Of a stretch of 64,000 nt of DNA, positions 1 through 8,698 are shown one piece after another. The stretch is from Streptomyces aquilus (GTDB taxonomy: Bacteria; Actinomycetota; Actinomycetes; Streptomycetales; Streptomycetaceae). The stretch covers positions 1,922,001-1,986,000 of the forward strand of contig NZ_CP034463.1 of NCBI RefSeq assembly GCF_003955715.1, in the 5' to 3' direction. Below the pieces are notes generated by a model, which worked only from the letters and a program-made list of their open reading frames with translations, had not been told where the DNA came from and did not search any database. The position numbers and the translations under genes are program-made. Positions within the stretch are counted from its first letter, which is position 1. Each line of letters begins with the position of its first letter.

Positions 1-605
1 TGCCGACGATGGGCCAGACCAGCTTCCCCGCCTACGACCTGGTGTCCACCTGGTACCACGAGGGGGTCCCCGGCCATCACCTCCAGCTGGCGCAGTGGGT
101 GCACATCGCCGACAGCCTCTCCCGTTACCAGGCCACGGTCGGCATCGTGAGCGCCAACGCCGAGGGCTGGGCGCTGTACGCGGAGCGGCTGATGGACGAG
201 CTCGGGTTCCTCACGGACGCGGAGCAGCGGCTCGGTTACCTCGACGCGCAGATGATGCGGGCGGCGCGGGTGATCGTGGACATCGGCATGCACCTGGAGC
301 TGGAGATCCCGGCCGACTCGCCCTTCCACCCGGGCGAGCGCTGGACGCCGGAGCTGGCCCAGGAGTTCTTCGGCGCGCACAGCAGCCGGCCGGCGGACTT
401 CGTGGAGAGCGAGCTGACCCGCTATCTGACGATCCCCGGCCAGGCCATCGGCTACAAGCTGGGCGAGCGTGCCTGGCTGCTGGGCCGCGAGAAGGCCCGG
501 CAGAGGCACGGCGACGCGTTCGACCTCAAGGCCTGGCACATGGCGGCGCTGTCGCAGGGCTCGCTGGGCCTCGACGACCTGGTCGACGAGCTGGCGCAGC
601 TGTAA
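1..605 (+). CDS. DUF885 family protein, C-terminal part (cut by window edge)
   Basis: The reading frame is open to the left edge and ends at TAA 603-605, so about 200 C-terminal residues are visible of a family usually near 550 residues. The frame carries the DUF885 signature HEGVPGHH, followed about 40 residues later by AEGWALYAERL. Together these resemble a zinc-peptidase-type metal site (HExxH-like plus a downstream Glu). DUF885 proteins are predicted metal-dependent hydrolases or peptidases, often exported; the N-terminus is outside the window, so localisation cannot be judged. The ATG at position 9 is internal. The gene converges on the SDR gene with a 31-bp gap. The family call is firm; the reaction is not established. 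Confidence 0.88.
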   Translation, partial: PTMGQTSFPAYDLVSTWYHEGVPGHHLQLAQWVHIADSLSRYQATVGIVSANAEGWALYAERLMDELGFLTDAEQRLGYLDAQMMRAARVIVDIGMHLELEIPADSPFHPGERWTPELAQEFFGAHSSRPADFVESELTRYLTIPGQAIGYKLGERAWLLGREKARQRHGDAFDLKAWHMAALSQGSLGLDDLVDELAQL

Positions 606-636
606 GGGCTGGGCTGAGCTGCCACAGCTGTAGAGC

Positions 637-1470
637 TCAGCGCCGGAAGCCGCCCTCCGAGTCGATCACCTGCCCCGTGATCCAGCCCGCCTCGTCCGTC
701 GCGAGCCATGCGATGAGGCGGGCCGGGTCGTCGGGCATCCCCCAGCGTCCGGCGGGGAAGCGGGCTGCGACGGCCTCGTACACCTCGCCGGTCAGGTAAT
801 CCGTGTCCACCGGGCCCGGGTTGACGGTGTTCACGGTGATGCCCTGCTCGGCGAGCGTCGTCGACAGGGAGCGGGTGACGGAGGCGAGGGCGCCCTTCTG
901 GAGCGCGTAGGCGATCTCGCCCGGCATGCCTCCGGCGATGTCCTGGCCGGAGGTCATCATCATGATCCGGCCTCCCGAGACGCCGACCCGCTGCCGCGCG
1001 AAAGCCTGTACGAGCAGCAGCACCGAGCGGGTGTCGACCGCCCAGTGCGCGTCCAGCATGGCCGCGTCGATCTCGTCGAGGGTGCCGTCGCCGCCGCTCA
1101 GGGCGTGGTTGGCGACCAGGATGTCGAGCCGGCCGCCGAGCGCGTCGGCGGCGGTGGCGATCAGTTCGGCCGGGGCGGCGGGCTCCGTGAGGTCACCGGG
1201 TCCGGTCACGACCCGCGCCTCGGGATCGCCGAGCGCTCCCCGCACGGAGGCGAGCACGTCCTCGGGGCGGTCCGCTCCCCAGGGCTGGGCGGCGTCGTGC
1301 GGCACATGGTGGTGCAGATAGACGCTCGCCCCGTAGGCGGCCAGCCGTCGGGCCACCGCGTGGCCGATGCCGCCGCGTCTGCTGGCGCCGGTGACGAGGG
1401 CGGTACGGCCGCGCAGGGGCAGGGGGTCGCGGCGGAGTTCTTCGGGGGTGGGGTGGGGAAGGCGGGGCAT
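637..1470 (-). CDS. SDR family NAD(P)-dependent oxidoreductase
   Basis: A 277-residue short-chain dehydrogenase/reductase. The Rossmann start has the form TGASRRGGIGHA near residue 27, a variant of the TGxxxGxG cofactor motif. The catalytic tetrad region is present as a Ser in the TSGQDIAG stretch and a YALQKGAL segment (YxxxK), followed by NTVNPGPVDT, typical of classical SDRs. The length is near the family norm of 250-280. Substrate cannot be deduced; such enzymes reduce keto groups in lipid or secondary metabolism. It lies 78 bp downstream of the Imm21 gene on the same strand and could be co-transcribed, but no functional link is evident. Cytosolic; no signal peptide. Confidence 0.85.
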   Translation of the reverse strand: MPRLPHPTPEELRRDPLPLRGRTALVTGASRRGGIGHAVARRLAAYGASVYLHHHVPHDAAQPWGADRPEDVLASVRGALGDPEARVVTGPGDLTEPAAPAELIATAADALGGRLDILVANHALSGGDGTLDEIDAAMLDAHWAVDTRSVLLLVQAFARQRVGVSGGRIMMMTSGQDIAGGMPGEIAYALQKGALASVTRSLSTTLAEQGITVNTVNPGPVDTDYLTGEVYEAVAARFPAGRWGMPDDPARLIAWLATDEAGWITGQVIDSEGGFRR

Positions 1471-1548
1471 GGACGACCATGATGGGGAAGCGTTTCGTGT
1501 GGCGCACGGGATTTTCCCGGCCGTCCATGCGCCGGGGTGCCCGCGTCG

Positions 1549-2067
1549 CTATCCGTGCGCGAGCGGCCGCAGTTGGACGAGTCCCAGCCACGTCTCCGGT
1601 CCGGGCCGCACATGTGCCGCGCGCACCGCGTAGCGGCCGGGGTCGAGGGCGATCCAGACGTGGTCGGTGCGCAGCGAGTCGGTCCCCGGCCAGGCGGCGT
1701 CGAACAACAGCACCGGACCGGGGACGTTCCAGGCGACCTCCGGCCCCCACACCGCCGCGTCGAGCGCCGCCGGCACCTCGGCGAGCAGCTGCTCCTCCGA
1801 CTCCGCCGCCGACCAGCGTACGAAGACGCCGCGGTCCGGCAGATACGTGGTGGAGGCGGGCTCGTCGCCGAGGACCAGGGCCACGCTGTCGCCGACGGGC
1901 AGCAGGCCGACGTAGCCGTCGACCTCGCAGGCCCGGTCGTAGTCCGAGGCCGTCTCGTCGCCGTCGGCGCCGGCCCAGAACGGCAGCACGGTCTCCGGGA
2001 CCGCTATGAGCGGCCCGCCGCCCGACTCCACCCACTCCGCCGCGCCCGGCTCCGCGTATCGCACCAT
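1549..2067 (-). CDS. Imm21 family immunity protein
   Basis: A 172-residue protein beginning MVRYAEPGAAEWVESGGGPL. This opening, a Trp-Val-Glu-Ser-Gly-Gly-Gly-Pro stretch followed by an acidic aromatic-rich protein, is characteristic of the Imm21 family. Family members are predicted immunity proteins that neutralise a cognate polymorphic toxin by direct binding. I chose the ATG at 2067 because the homology-like region begins there; the long upstream extension of the frame is arginine-rich shadow sequence overlapping the rhodanese gene. No toxin gene (RHS, WXG, LXG or CDI type) lies beside it, so it looks like an orphan immunity gene, common in Streptomyces. The SDR gene lies 78 bp downstream. 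Confidence 0.75.
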   Translation of the reverse strand: MVRYAEPGAAEWVESGGGPLIAVPETVLPFWAGADGDETASDYDRACEVDGYVGLLPVGDSVALVLGDEPASTTYLPDRGVFVRWSAAESEEQLLAEVPAALDAAVWGPEVAWNVPGPVLLFDAAWPGTDSLRTDHVWIALDPGRYAVRAAHVRPGPETWLGLVQLRPLAHG

Positions 2068-2204
2068 GGCGCGGAATCTACCTGGTACATGACAGTGCGC
2101 GTCGCCGTTCACGGGAAGATCCGGAATCCACCATTCAGCAGCGGCTTCGCACCGTCGCGCCGCGGTCCCGTTCGGCAACGGCCGACGCGGCGCCGTAGCC
2201 CCGT

Positions 2205-2690
2205 TCAGCAGCCGCAGTTCTCCGCGTCCACCGGCGCCGTCAGGGGGTCGGCCTCGCGGGTCCGCCTGCCCTCCCAGGTCTCGTACGCGAAGCCCTCGCG
2301 CGCCCAGTACTCGAAGCCGCCGAGCATCTCCTTGACCTGGTAGCCGAGTTCGGCGAGGGCGAGCGCCGAGCGGGTGGCGCCGTTGCAGCCCGGGCCCCAG
2401 CAGTACGTCACGACCGGCACGGACTTGTCGAGGAGCTGCTCGGCCTGCTCGGGGATGAGGGCGGTCGGCAGGTGCACGGCGCCGGGGATGTGGCCCTGGT
2501 CCCAGGCCTCGGTGGAGCGGGAGTCCAGGACGACGAAGCCGGGGTCGCCCTCGGCCGAGAGCGCGGCGGCGACGTCGGAGACGTCGGCGTGGAAGACGAG
2601 GCTCGCACGGAAGTAGGCGGCAGCCTCGGCCGGGGCCGCGGGGGCGACCCGCAGGACGGGGTTGACGGTGTTCGTGCTGACGCTGCTCAT
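2205..2690 (-). CDS. rhodanese-like domain protein (sulfurtransferase)
   Basis: A 161-residue single rhodanese domain. It contains FVVLDSRSTEAWDQGHIPGA, the usual D-R...H-I-x-G-A substrate entry motif, and the active-site loop YCWGPGCNGATRSA, whose first Cys is the expected sulfur carrier. A second Cys within the loop and a C-terminal CGC are unusual and could form disulfides or bind metal. The start at 2690 (MSSVSTNTV) is preferred over an ATG seven codons upstream because it leaves space for the divergent promoter. The gene faces an Lrp/AsnC regulator across about 155 bp, which suggests control by that regulator. Persulfide or cyanide detoxification is possible; the substrate is unknown. 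Confidence 0.85.
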   Translation of the reverse strand: MSSVSTNTVNPVLRVAPAAPAEAAAYFRASLVFHADVSDVAAALSAEGDPGFVVLDSRSTEAWDQGHIPGAVHLPTALIPEQAEQLLDKSVPVVTYCWGPGCNGATRSALALAELGYQVKEMLGGFEYWAREGFAYETWEGRRTREADPLTAPVDAENCGC

Positions 2691-2786
2691 GCTCGGGCCT
2701 TTCCCTGACAAGACGCGCGGGACTTCTCGTCGGGCCTCGTCGCCCTCCCCGCACCCAGAAATCTACGTCGGACGATCATCTCCCTG

Positions 2787-2812
2787 AAGTGGCGATCCCC
2801 GGCGTTCCACTT
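2787..2812. promoter_or_regulatory. inverted repeat between rhodanese and Lrp genes (candidate operator)
   Basis: AAGTGG at 2787-2792 and CCACTT at 2807-2812 form a 6-bp inverted repeat with a 14-bp spacer in the divergent intergenic region. Position and symmetry fit an operator for the Lrp/AsnC product, whose dimers bind spaced half-sites. Inference only; it does not match a textbook Lrp consensus. Confidence 0.35.
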
Positions 2813-2846
2813 GATCCGCCGGTGATTCCCCTGGTATCTCTCCGGC

Positions 2847-3293
2847 ATGACCGAGTTTTCCCCGGACGCCACCGACTGGCGCATCCTCGATGTCCTCCAG
2901 CGGGAGGGCAGGGCCAGTTTCGCCGAGCTCGCCCGCGCCGTCTCCATGTCCGCGAGCGCGGTCACGGAACGGGTGCGCCGACTGGAGGAGGCGGGCGTGA
3001 TCCAGGGGTACGCGGCGGTCGTCGACCCGGACCGGCTGGGGCTGCCGATCCTGGCGTTCGTGCGGCTGCGTTATCCGAACGGCAACTACAAGCCGTTCCA
3101 CGACCTGGTCGAGGCGACGCCGGAGATCCTGGAGGCGCACCACGTCACGGGCGACGACTGCTTCGTCATCAAGGTCGCCGCGCGGTCGATGCGGCACCTG
3201 GAGGAGGTGTCCGGCAAGATCGGCTCGCTGGGCGCGGTGACGACGAGCGTCGTCTACTCCTCACCCCTGCCGCGCCGCCCGCTGGGCCGCTGA
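2847..3293 (+). CDS. Lrp/AsnC family transcriptional regulator
   Basis: A 148-residue regulator with an N-terminal winged HTH (DWRILDVLQREGRASFAELA, then SMSASAVTERVRRLEEAGVI) and a C-terminal RAM/AsnC ligand domain containing HHVTGDDCFVIKV. Length and order match the family norm. Lrp/AsnC proteins sense amino acids or related small molecules and bind DNA as dimers or octamers. It is divergent from the rhodanese gene, so sulfur or cysteine metabolism is a reasonable guess for its regulon. Its 3' end overlaps the convergent sbcC end by 33 bp. Start is the ATG at 2847. Confidence 0.92.
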   Translation: MTEFSPDATDWRILDVLQREGRASFAELARAVSMSASAVTERVRRLEEAGVIQGYAAVVDPDRLGLPILAFVRLRYPNGNYKPFHDLVEATPEILEAHHVTGDDCFVIKVAARSMRHLEEVSGKIGSLGAVTTSVVYSSPLPRRPLGR

Positions 3294-6275
3294 GCGCACC
3301 TTCAGGGACGAGCCGGCCCTCCCCTTCACGACCTCCAACTGGGCGTGGATACGCCGTCTCAGGTCGGCGACATGACTCACGATGCCGACGCTGCGGTCCC
3401 GTTCCCGCAGCGAGTCGAGCACGTCGAGGACCTCGTCGAGGGTCTGGTCGTCGAGGCTGCCGAAGCCCTCGTCGATGAAGAGCGTGTCGAGCCGCACCCC
3501 GCCCGCCTCGTCGGTGACGACGTCCGCGAGGCCGAGGGCCAGGGCGAGCGAGGCGAAGAACGTCTCGCCGCCCGACAGCGTGGCCGTGTCCCGCTCCCGT
3601 CCGGTCCAGGCGTCGACGACATGCAGCCCGAGCCCGCTGCGGCCGCGTCCGGCGCGGTCGTCGGAGTGCACGAGGGTGTAGCGGCCCGAGGACATCCGCA
3701 GCAGCCTGACCGTCGCGGCGGCGGCCACCTGTTCCAGCCGCGCCGCCAGCACGTACGACTCCAGGCGCATCTTGCGTTCGTTGTCCGCCGAGGTGCCCGC
3801 GGTGAGCGAGGCGAGGCGGGCGACCCGGTCGTACTCCTCGCGCAGCGGGGCGAGGCGGCGCACGGAGACGGCCGCGCGCGCGGAGAGCCGGTCGAGGTCG
3901 GCGCAGCGCCGGGCGGCGGCGTCGCACGCGGAGGCCGCGTCGCGGACCCGCTGGGCGGCGAGGGCGGCGGCCTGCTCCGCCACGGCGAGGTCGGCGGGCG
4001 GCTGCTGGGCGGCGGCCGCGGTGTCGGGCTCGGCGAGGACGGCCCGTACGGCGGCCTCCTGCGCCTGCCAGTCGTCGAGCCGCCGTTGGAGGTCGCGGTG
4101 GGCCGCGTCGTCGAGGAGCGCCTCGGCCGCGGCCTGCGGGGTGTCGAACCCGGCCCGGAACGCGGCGTCGGCCAGCCGGGCGTCGGCGTCCTTGAGCCGC
4201 TGCGCGGTGTCCTCGGCGACGCGGGCCGCGTCGGCGGCGTCGGTGAGCAGTCTGACCTGCCGCTCCAGCTGGGCGGCGCGCGCGGCGACGCTGTCCAGGG
4301 CGCCGCGGGCCTGCGCCAACTCCTCCTCCAGCGCGACCCGTTCACGGTCCAGTCGGTCCCGGCGGCCGACGCGGGAGGCGGCGCGCACCGCGGCCTCCTG
4401 GCGGACGGCGGTACGTCGCTCGTGCTCCTGCTCGGCGCGGCGCAGCTCCTCGTGCGCGGGGTGCAGCACGGAGGCGGCGTGCCGGGCCTGCGCGTAGAGC
4501 CGCTCCAACTCCTCGGCCGCTTCGGCGAGTTGCTCGGTGGAGGCGTCACCGGCCTCCGCGGTGGCGGCGGCGAGTGCCTCGCGTACGGTGCCCAGGCGCC
4601 GTTCCTGCTCGCTGTGCCGCTCCTCGGCCCGCTGGTAGGCGGCCAGCGCCCGCTCCTCCGCCTCCCGGTCGACATGCCCGGCGTCCTTGCGGGCCGGGGC
4701 CGGGTGCTCGGTCGCCCCGCAGACCGCGCAGGGCTCTCCGTCGGTCAGCTGGGCGGCGAGTTCGGCGGCGATGCCGTTCAGCCGCTGCTCCTTGACGTCC
4801 AGCCAACGGGCCTTGAGCGCCAGCGCGTCCGCCTGGGCGAGGCGGACCTGTTCGGCGGCGGTGTCGGTGTCGCCGGCCAGCTGGTCCCGCAGCCGCGCCG
4901 CGCCCAGCCGCCTCTGCGCCGGCTCCCGCTGCACGCCGAGCTGCTCGGCCCGGGTCGCCGCCTCCTGGGCGGAGTCGATGCGGGCCTGGAGCGCGGCGCG
5001 GGTCGCCTCCCAGCCGGCGAGCCAGTCGTCCGCCTCGCGCAGCACGTCGTCGTCGGCACGCTCCTGCCGGTCCAGGCCGGCCCGCTCCGCGACCAGGTCG
5101 GCCAGCCGCTGCTCGGCACGGCGCGCCGACTCCAGCCCGCCCAGCTCCTCGGCGGCCCGGCGGGCGGCGGACGCGAGCCCGGCCGCGCCGGCGTCGGCGA
5201 AGGCGTCCGGCAGCGAGGCACGCGTGCGTGCCCGGGCCGCGTCCGCCCGGCGGTGCTCGGCGTCGGCGGCCTCCCTGAGCTCCAGCGCCGGTGCCACGGC
5301 CTCGGCCTTGCGGGCCCGTTCCATGCGCGCCAGCGCCTGCCGGTAGCCCTCGGACCGCTCCTCCAGCAGCGCGGCCCGCTGCCGCGCCTCGGCGAACCGC
5401 TGCTGCAACCGGGCCACTTCGCGTACGTCGGTCAGCGCGCGCTCGGCGGCGGCCTGCGCGGACTCGGCGGCCGTGAGCCGGCTGTGGGCGATGGTGAGCT
5501 GTTCGCGGGCGGTGCTGCGGGCGACGGCGGCGGCGCTCATGACGGCGTCGGCGAGACCGGGCTCCCCGGGAGCGGCGCCCGGCAGGGCCATCGCGTCGCC
5601 CGCCGCCTGCTGCATGCGGTGGGCGTCGGCGAGCAGTTCGGTGTCCCCGTCGCGGACCTGTGCCTCGGTGGCGCGGCGGCGCTCGGCGAGCCGCTTCTCG
5701 ACCTCGGCGAAGCGATGGGTGTCGAAGAGGCGGCCCAGCAGCCGGCCCCGCGCCTCGGCGTCCGCGCGCAGGAAGCGGGCGAAGTCGCCCTGGGGCAACA
5801 GCACGACCTGGCAGAACTGCTCGCGGCTCATGCCGAGCAGCTGGGTGACCTCCTCGCCGATCTCCTGGTGGGAGCGGCTGAGGTCCTTCCAGGAGCCGGT
5901 CCGGGCGTCGTACTCGCGCAGCCAGCTCTGGGCCTTGTCGAGGGTGCTGCCCGAGCCGCGCTTCTTGGGGCGCTCCCAGGGCGGCTGCCGGGTGATCTCC
6001 AACCGGCGTCCGGCGACGGTCAGTTCGAGACGCACCTCCGTGCGGGTGCCGGGGGCGGCGTGGTCGCTGCGCAGGGTGAGGCCCTGGCCGGACTGGCGGG
6101 CACCGGGGACGGAGCCGTACAGCGCGTAGCAGACGGCGTCGAGGACGGAGGTCTTGCCCGCGCCGGTCGGTCCGTGGAGCAGGAAGAGGCCGGCGACGGA
6201 CAGCTCGTCGAAGTCGACGCTCTGGGAACCGCCGAAGGGCCCGAAGGCCGTGATGTCCAGCCGGTGCAGCCTCAC
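3261..6275 (-). CDS. sbcC: SbcC exonuclease subunit, SMC-like ATPase
   Basis: A 1004-residue Rad50/SbcC-type ATPase. The N-terminal Walker A is GPTGAGKTS near residue 35. Two long Ala/Glu/Arg-rich coiled-coil arms flank the zinc hook CAVC at residues 516-519. The C-terminal half has the ABC signature LSGGET and a Walker B region ending FIDEGFGSLD. With SbcD it forms a nuclease complex that opens hairpins and processes protein-blocked DNA ends. Length fits actinobacterial SbcC. It lies 73 bp downstream of sbcD on the same strand, the standard sbcDC order, and its end overlaps lrp by 33 bp in antisense. Confidence 0.95.
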   Translation of the reverse strand: MRLHRLDITAFGPFGGSQSVDFDELSVAGLFLLHGPTGAGKTSVLDAVCYALYGSVPGARQSGQGLTLRSDHAAPGTRTEVRLELTVAGRRLEITRQPPWERPKKRGSGSTLDKAQSWLREYDARTGSWKDLSRSHQEIGEEVTQLLGMSREQFCQVVLLPQGDFARFLRADAEARGRLLGRLFDTHRFAEVEKRLAERRRATEAQVRDGDTELLADAHRMQQAAGDAMALPGAAPGEPGLADAVMSAAAVARSTAREQLTIAHSRLTAAESAQAAAERALTDVREVARLQQRFAEARQRAALLEERSEGYRQALARMERARKAEAVAPALELREAADAEHRRADAARARTRASLPDAFADAGAAGLASAARRAAEELGGLESARRAEQRLADLVAERAGLDRQERADDDVLREADDWLAGWEATRAALQARIDSAQEAATRAEQLGVQREPAQRRLGAARLRDQLAGDTDTAAEQVRLAQADALALKARWLDVKEQRLNGIAAELAAQLTDGEPCAVCGATEHPAPARKDAGHVDREAEERALAAYQRAEERHSEQERRLGTVREALAAATAEAGDASTEQLAEAAEELERLYAQARHAASVLHPAHEELRRAEQEHERRTAVRQEAAVRAASRVGRRDRLDRERVALEEELAQARGALDSVAARAAQLERQVRLLTDAADAARVAEDTAQRLKDADARLADAAFRAGFDTPQAAAEALLDDAAHRDLQRRLDDWQAQEAAVRAVLAEPDTAAAAQQPPADLAVAEQAAALAAQRVRDAASACDAAARRCADLDRLSARAAVSVRRLAPLREEYDRVARLASLTAGTSADNERKMRLESYVLAARLEQVAAAATVRLLRMSSGRYTLVHSDDRAGRGRSGLGLHVVDAWTGRERDTATLSGGETFFASLALALGLADVVTDEAGGVRLDTLFIDEGFGSLDDQTLDEVLDVLDSLRERDRSVGIVSHVADLRRRIHAQLEVVKGRAGSSLKVRSAAQRAARQG

Positions 6276-6348
6276 CGGGCGCCCTCCCCCGTCTTCGGCC
6301 GGCGCAGCCGCACCGGCCCCGCTCCCCCGCCGTCAGCCCGCGCCGGCC

Positions 6349-7512
6349 TCACCGCGCGACCTCCTTGACCGCCTCGTCCGCCCGCACCGCGTCGAACGCG
6401 TCCCGCAGCACGCCCTGTTCGTCCGTGTCGGGGCCCGCCCCCCGCACATGGGCCACGAAGTCCTCCGCGATCTCCTGGTCACTGCGCCCCGCGAGCCGCT
6501 TGGCGTAGGACACCTCGGGGTCGTCCGGGGCGCGCTCGGGGTCGAAGACGAGGCTGAGGGTGTGCGGGAAGCGCTCGGTGAGGCGGGCCATGGGGTCGGC
6601 GGGGCGGACGGTGTCGGTGAGGGTCGCCTCGACCCACGCCTCCTCGTGCCGGGCGAGTCCCGGATCGGCGAGCAGTTCCTCCAGCGTCCCCCGCAGCCGG
6701 GCCAGCGCACGCGGCACCGGGCAGTCGACGCGCTCGGCGGTCACCGCGCCCTCGGCGTCGAGGTCGACGAGCCACATCGTCTTGCGGTGGTCGGCCTCGG
6801 AGAAGGAGTACGGCAGTGGGGAGCCGGAGTAGCGGACGCGGTCGGTGATGGTCTGGCAGCCGTGCAGGTGCCCGAGGGCCGCGTAGTCGACGCCGTCGAA
6901 GACGCCGGACGGTACGGCGGCGACCCCGCCGACCGTGATGTCCCGTTCGCTGTCGCTGGCCTCGCCGCCCGTCACGAACGCGTGCGCGAGGACGACGGAG
7001 CGGGTGCCACGCGCGCGTGTGGCGAGGTCGGCGCGGACGCGGTCCATGGCGGCGGCGAGCACGGCCTCGTGCCCGGGCTTCTCCACCCCGAACTCGTCCT
7101 TCACCAGGGCCGGTTCGAGGTACGGCAGACCGTAGAAGGCCACGTCACCGAAGGCGTCCCGCAGCACCACCGGCGTCCCGCACGCCGCCGGCTCGGTCCG
7201 CAGATGGATGCCCGCGCGGTCGATGAGGCCCGCGCCCACCCCGAGCCGACGCGCCGAGTCGTGGTTGCCGGAGATCATCACCGTCGGCACCCCGAGGTCG
7301 GCGAGTCGGTGCAGGGCGTCGTCGAACAGCTCGACCGCGGCCAGCGGCGGCACCGCGCGGTCGTACACGTCTCCCGACACGACCACGGCGTCCACGCCGC
7401 GCTCACGCACGGTCGCGACGAGCCGGCCGATGAACTCGGCCTGCGCCCCGAGCATGCTGACCCGGTGGAACGCCCGGCCGAGATGCCAGTCGGAAGTGTG
7501 CAGCAGTCTCAT
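6349..7512 (-). CDS. sbcD: SbcD exonuclease subunit, metallophosphoesterase
   Basis: A 387-residue Mre11/SbcD nuclease. All calcineurin-like phosphoesterase motifs are visible: SDWHLGR (D-x-H) at the N-terminus, GDVYDR, GNHDS and GHLHG. These coordinate two Mn ions in the nuclease site. It partners SbcC encoded just downstream, for double-strand break and hairpin processing. The ATG at 7512 starts directly at the MRLLHTSDWH opening usual for the family. The gene follows the YigZ-like gene by 51 bp on the same strand. Confidence 0.96.
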   Translation of the reverse strand: MRLLHTSDWHLGRAFHRVSMLGAQAEFIGRLVATVRERGVDAVVVSGDVYDRAVPPLAAVELFDDALHRLADLGVPTVMISGNHDSARRLGVGAGLIDRAGIHLRTEPAACGTPVVLRDAFGDVAFYGLPYLEPALVKDEFGVEKPGHEAVLAAAMDRVRADLATRARGTRSVVLAHAFVTGGEASDSERDITVGGVAAVPSGVFDGVDYAALGHLHGCQTITDRVRYSGSPLPYSFSEADHRKTMWLVDLDAEGAVTAERVDCPVPRALARLRGTLEELLADPGLARHEEAWVEATLTDTVRPADPMARLTERFPHTLSLVFDPERAPDDPEVSYAKRLAGRSDQEIAEDFVAHVRGAGPDTDEQGVLRDAFDAVRADEAVKEVAR

Positions 7513-7563
7513 GATCCCCGAGACTAACGGCCGGGTCTGACAACACGGGCGGTTACCTGCATG

Positions 7564-8190
7564 TCAGGCATCTCCATAGGCCTCTCCACCCAGTTCGAAC
7601 CCGGCCGTCCCGGCGGTCGCGTCCGCGAGCCATGCCTCGAAGGCCGGTACGTCCGCGTCCGGGAGGCCGATCTCGATCGTGACCGCCTCGCCGTAGCGGA
7701 CGTCGCGGACCTCGCGGCCGGTGGAGCGCAGGTCGTTCTGGAGCTTGCCCGCGCGGTGGTGGTCCACGGTCACCGTGGCGAGACGGAAGCGGCGGCGGGT
7801 GATGCTGCCGAGGGTGTCCAGGGCCTCGCCGACCGCGCCTCCGTACGCGCGGATGAGGCCGCCGGCGCCGAGCTTGACGCCGCCGTAGTAGCGGGTGACG
7901 ACGGCGACGACGTACCGCATGTCACGGCGCAGCAGCATCTGGAGCATGGGGACGCCGGCGGTGCCGCCCGGTTCGCCGTCGTCGCTCGCCTTCTGGATCG
8001 CGCCGTCGGCGCCGATGACGTAGGCGAAGCAGTTGTGGGTGGCGTCGGCGTGCTCCTTGCGGACGGCCGCGATGACGTCCTGGGCCTCCTGTTCGGTGGC
8101 CGCCGGGGCGAGGGCGCACAGGAAGCGGGAACGGTTGACCTCGGTCTCGTGCACGCCCGCGCGGGCGACTGTGCGGTACTCGTCCTGCAT
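7564..8190 (-). CDS. YigZ family protein (UPF0029/IMPACT N-terminal fold)
   Basis: A 208-residue member of the IMPACT/YigZ family. The signature runs NRSRFLCALAP, HNCFAYVIG, SDDGEPGGTAG and TRYYGGVKLGAGGL, with spacing expected for the UPF0029 N-terminal domain, followed by the ferredoxin-like C-terminal domain. Function in bacteria is poorly defined; eukaryotic IMPACT modulates the GCN2 pathway, and bacterial YigZ is suspected to bind nucleic acid or ribosomes. Same strand as sbcD with a 51-bp gap, so it could head that transcript. Cytosolic. Family assignment is strong, role unknown. Confidence 0.92.
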   Translation of the reverse strand: MQDEYRTVARAGVHETEVNRSRFLCALAPAATEQEAQDVIAAVRKEHADATHNCFAYVIGADGAIQKASDDGEPGGTAGVPMLQMLLRRDMRYVVAVVTRYYGGVKLGAGGLIRAYGGAVGEALDTLGSITRRRFRLATVTVDHHRAGKLQNDLRSTGREVRDVRYGEAVTIEIGLPDADVPAFEAWLADATAGTAGFELGGEAYGDA

Positions 8191-8266
8191 CGGGCCAGCC
8201 TAGTCCGTGGCCAGGGCAGGGCTGTGGGCCGGCTCAGCCGGAGTCCCGCAGGCCATGCCCACGGGC

Positions 8267-8698
8267 TCAGTCGGAGTTCTCCCAGGCCAGATACCCCGGC
8301 CCGTCCGGGGTCAGCACCGGCACCCACGCCTCGTCGGCCTCGGCCAGCCGGGACCCGTCCAGGGCGAGGGCGGCGGGCCAGGTGTCGTCGCGGTTCGCCG
8401 AGCCGTAGACCCGGAGCTGCGCGACCGCGTCCCGGAGCCGGTCGAGGAGCGGCGCCGGCCACTCCAGGCCGCGTGCGCCCTGCCCCTTCAGCTCGCCCAC
8501 GAAGATCGCCTTCAGGTCCTCGTCGAGGTCCCGTCCGAACAGGGGGACGAGATAGCCCTCCTGCTCGTACGGGACGCAGCCGAAGCCGCCGCCCTGGGTC
8601 TGGTAGACCACGCCGGTCGGTGCCGCCACGACCACGAAGGCCCAGCCGCGATCGGCGCCGCTGCCGTCCGGGTCCAGGAACACATACCGCTTGCTCAC
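8267..8698 (-). CDS. DUF6210-like hypothetical protein
   Basis: A 143-residue protein starting from GTG at 8698 (VSKRYVFLDPDG), whose start overlaps the stop of the SixA-type gene by 4 nt (GTGA). This tight coupling decides the start; the long upstream extension of the frame lies over other genes. The opening RYVFLDPDG, followed by a WAFVVVAAPTGVVYQTQGGG segment, resembles the DUF6210 family, from memory rather than a search. No catalytic motif, signal peptide or membrane segment is seen. It ends the coupled trio pseudo-CysRS, SixA, DUF6210. Confidence 0.6.
   Translation of the reverse strand: MSKRYVFLDPDGSGADRGWAFVVVAAPTGVVYQTQGGGFGCVPYEQEGYLVPLFGRDLDEDLKAIFVGELKGQGARGLEWPAPLLDRLRDAVAQLRVYGSANRDDTWPAALALDGSRLAEADEAWVPVLTPDGPGYLAWENSD

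Noticed and set aside
3345..6368. Long plus-strand frame of 1007 codons
   Set aside because: It is antisense to sbcC, Gly/Val/Leu-rich without motifs, and results from strong GC3 bias; SbcC has all its motifs.
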